The notes beneath the pieces are model-generated. The model was not told the DNA's origin. It saw only the letters and a list, made by a program, of their open reading frames with translations, and did no database searches. Made by a program: the position numbers and the translations under genes. DNA of 64,000 nt from Bacillus sp. FJAT-29814 (lineage in GTDB: Bacteria; Bacillota; Bacilli; Bacillales; Cytobacillaceae), in the NCBI RefSeq assembly GCF_001510715.1, contig NZ_LMTJ01000002.1:631706-695705 (forward strand), read 5' to 3'. Below are positions 63,639 to 64,000 of the stretch, piece after piece (the first letter of the stretch is position 1; every line of letters begins with the position of its first letter).

Positions 63639-64000
63639 TTACAATTTATAATAGCTACCTTTGAAATTCTCCACTTCTTTAAAACCGTTTTTCGTATCAA
63701 AGATTATATTTGCGTTTGTTGCAATTTTTTTATAATCAAAATCGGTGTGATCTGTTAGTAAGGCAACTACGTCAAATTCCCCAAGTTTATCGTAATTCAT
63801 CTTTTGAACGGGGATTATTTTCCCCTCCAATGTGAAATTTTCAACATGAGGGTCATAAACCGCAATCTCAGCACCTAACTTTTCTAATGACTCATAGAAA
63901 CGGAAAACCGGAGATTCCCGAACATCGTCAATATCTTTCTTGTAAGCAGCACCTAAGATGGCAATTTTGCTGCCCTTCACTGTTTTACCTTGCAAGTTTA
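63639..64000 (-). CDS. UDP-N-acetyl-mannosamine/glucose dehydrogenase, C-terminal part (gene continues past window)
   Basis: About 119 visible residues, the C-terminal UDP-binding domain of the UDP-glucose/GDP-mannose dehydrogenase family: SKIAILGAAYKKDIDDVRESPVFRFYESL (the YKKDIDDxRESP signature) and VALLTDHTDFDY. The stop is at 63639-63641, and the frame is open at the right edge of the window. Makes UDP-ManNAcA or similar uronic acids for capsule/teichuronic-type polymers. Partial; strand minus. Confidence 0.88.
   Translation of the reverse strand, partial: NLQGKTVKGSKIAILGAAYKKDIDDVRESPVFRFYESLEKLGAEIAVYDPHVENFTLEGKIIPVQKMNYDKLGEFDVVALLTDHTDFDYKKIATNANIIFDTKNGFKEVENFKGSYYKL

Overview
The window looks like chromosomal DNA of an endospore-forming Bacillaceae (Bacillus, Neobacillus or Peribacillus type). 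The support is low-GC coding sequence, strong AGGAGG ribosome binding sites with frequent TTG/GTG starts, a CotD-like coat protein, GerPA/PF-family germination proteins, the ykoFEDC thiamine-precursor importer behind a TPP riboswitch, a KtrB-type K+ transporter behind a ydaO/c-di-AMP riboswitch, and PhoP-box promoters. No rRNA, tRNA, CRISPR array, prophage or intact insertion sequence was seen.

Layout: 1-4.7 kb holds an alpha/beta hydrolase with a TetR regulator, a GyrI-like protein, a SET-domain protein, a tandem hairpin array and a quinone reductase. 4.8-11.4 kb is a catabolic locus: TRAP transporter, FCD-type GntR regulator, DUF6282 amidohydrolase-like protein, bicupin and HpaI-type aldolase, in two leftward units that share a palindrome. 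11.5-17.5 kb has a GC-rich phosphotransferase, an iron-containing alcohol dehydrogenase and a glycine betaine importer (ATPase plus fused permease/binding protein). 18.1-23.9 kb is one giant cell-wall-anchored protein with two metallophosphoesterase domains, behind a very regular PhoP-box array. 24-33 kb has a P-loop kinase, DEAD-box helicase, CarD regulator, serine hydrolase and an ECF sigma/anti-sigma pair. 32.9-38 kb has three small GerP-family genes, a diheme cytochrome c, a response regulator without its phosphoacceptor Asp, and metabolic genes. 38-48 kb has an ABC exporter with its TetR, ispG, an NCS1 permease and ykoFEDC. 48-58.6 kb has a cold-shock protein, gamma carbonic anhydrase, KtrB, PadR/DUF1048, CotD, a CPA2 antiporter, a hydrolase and a pirin/FMN-reductase pair with MhqR-like operators. 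58.9-64 kb has a GDPD-PhoD fusion phosphatase with its own PhoP box, a LysR/M24 divergent pair and the end of a nucleotide-sugar dehydrogenase gene.

The most interesting biology is a probable phosphate-starvation set of two very large extracellular phosphoesterases. One fuses GlpQ-like and PhoD-like activities and the other carries two calcineurin-like domains and a sortase signal. Both have PhoP half-sites spaced exactly 11 bp apart. The intergenic DNA is also rich in palindromic repeats, including a dispersed nested-hairpin family with about a dozen full or partial copies.
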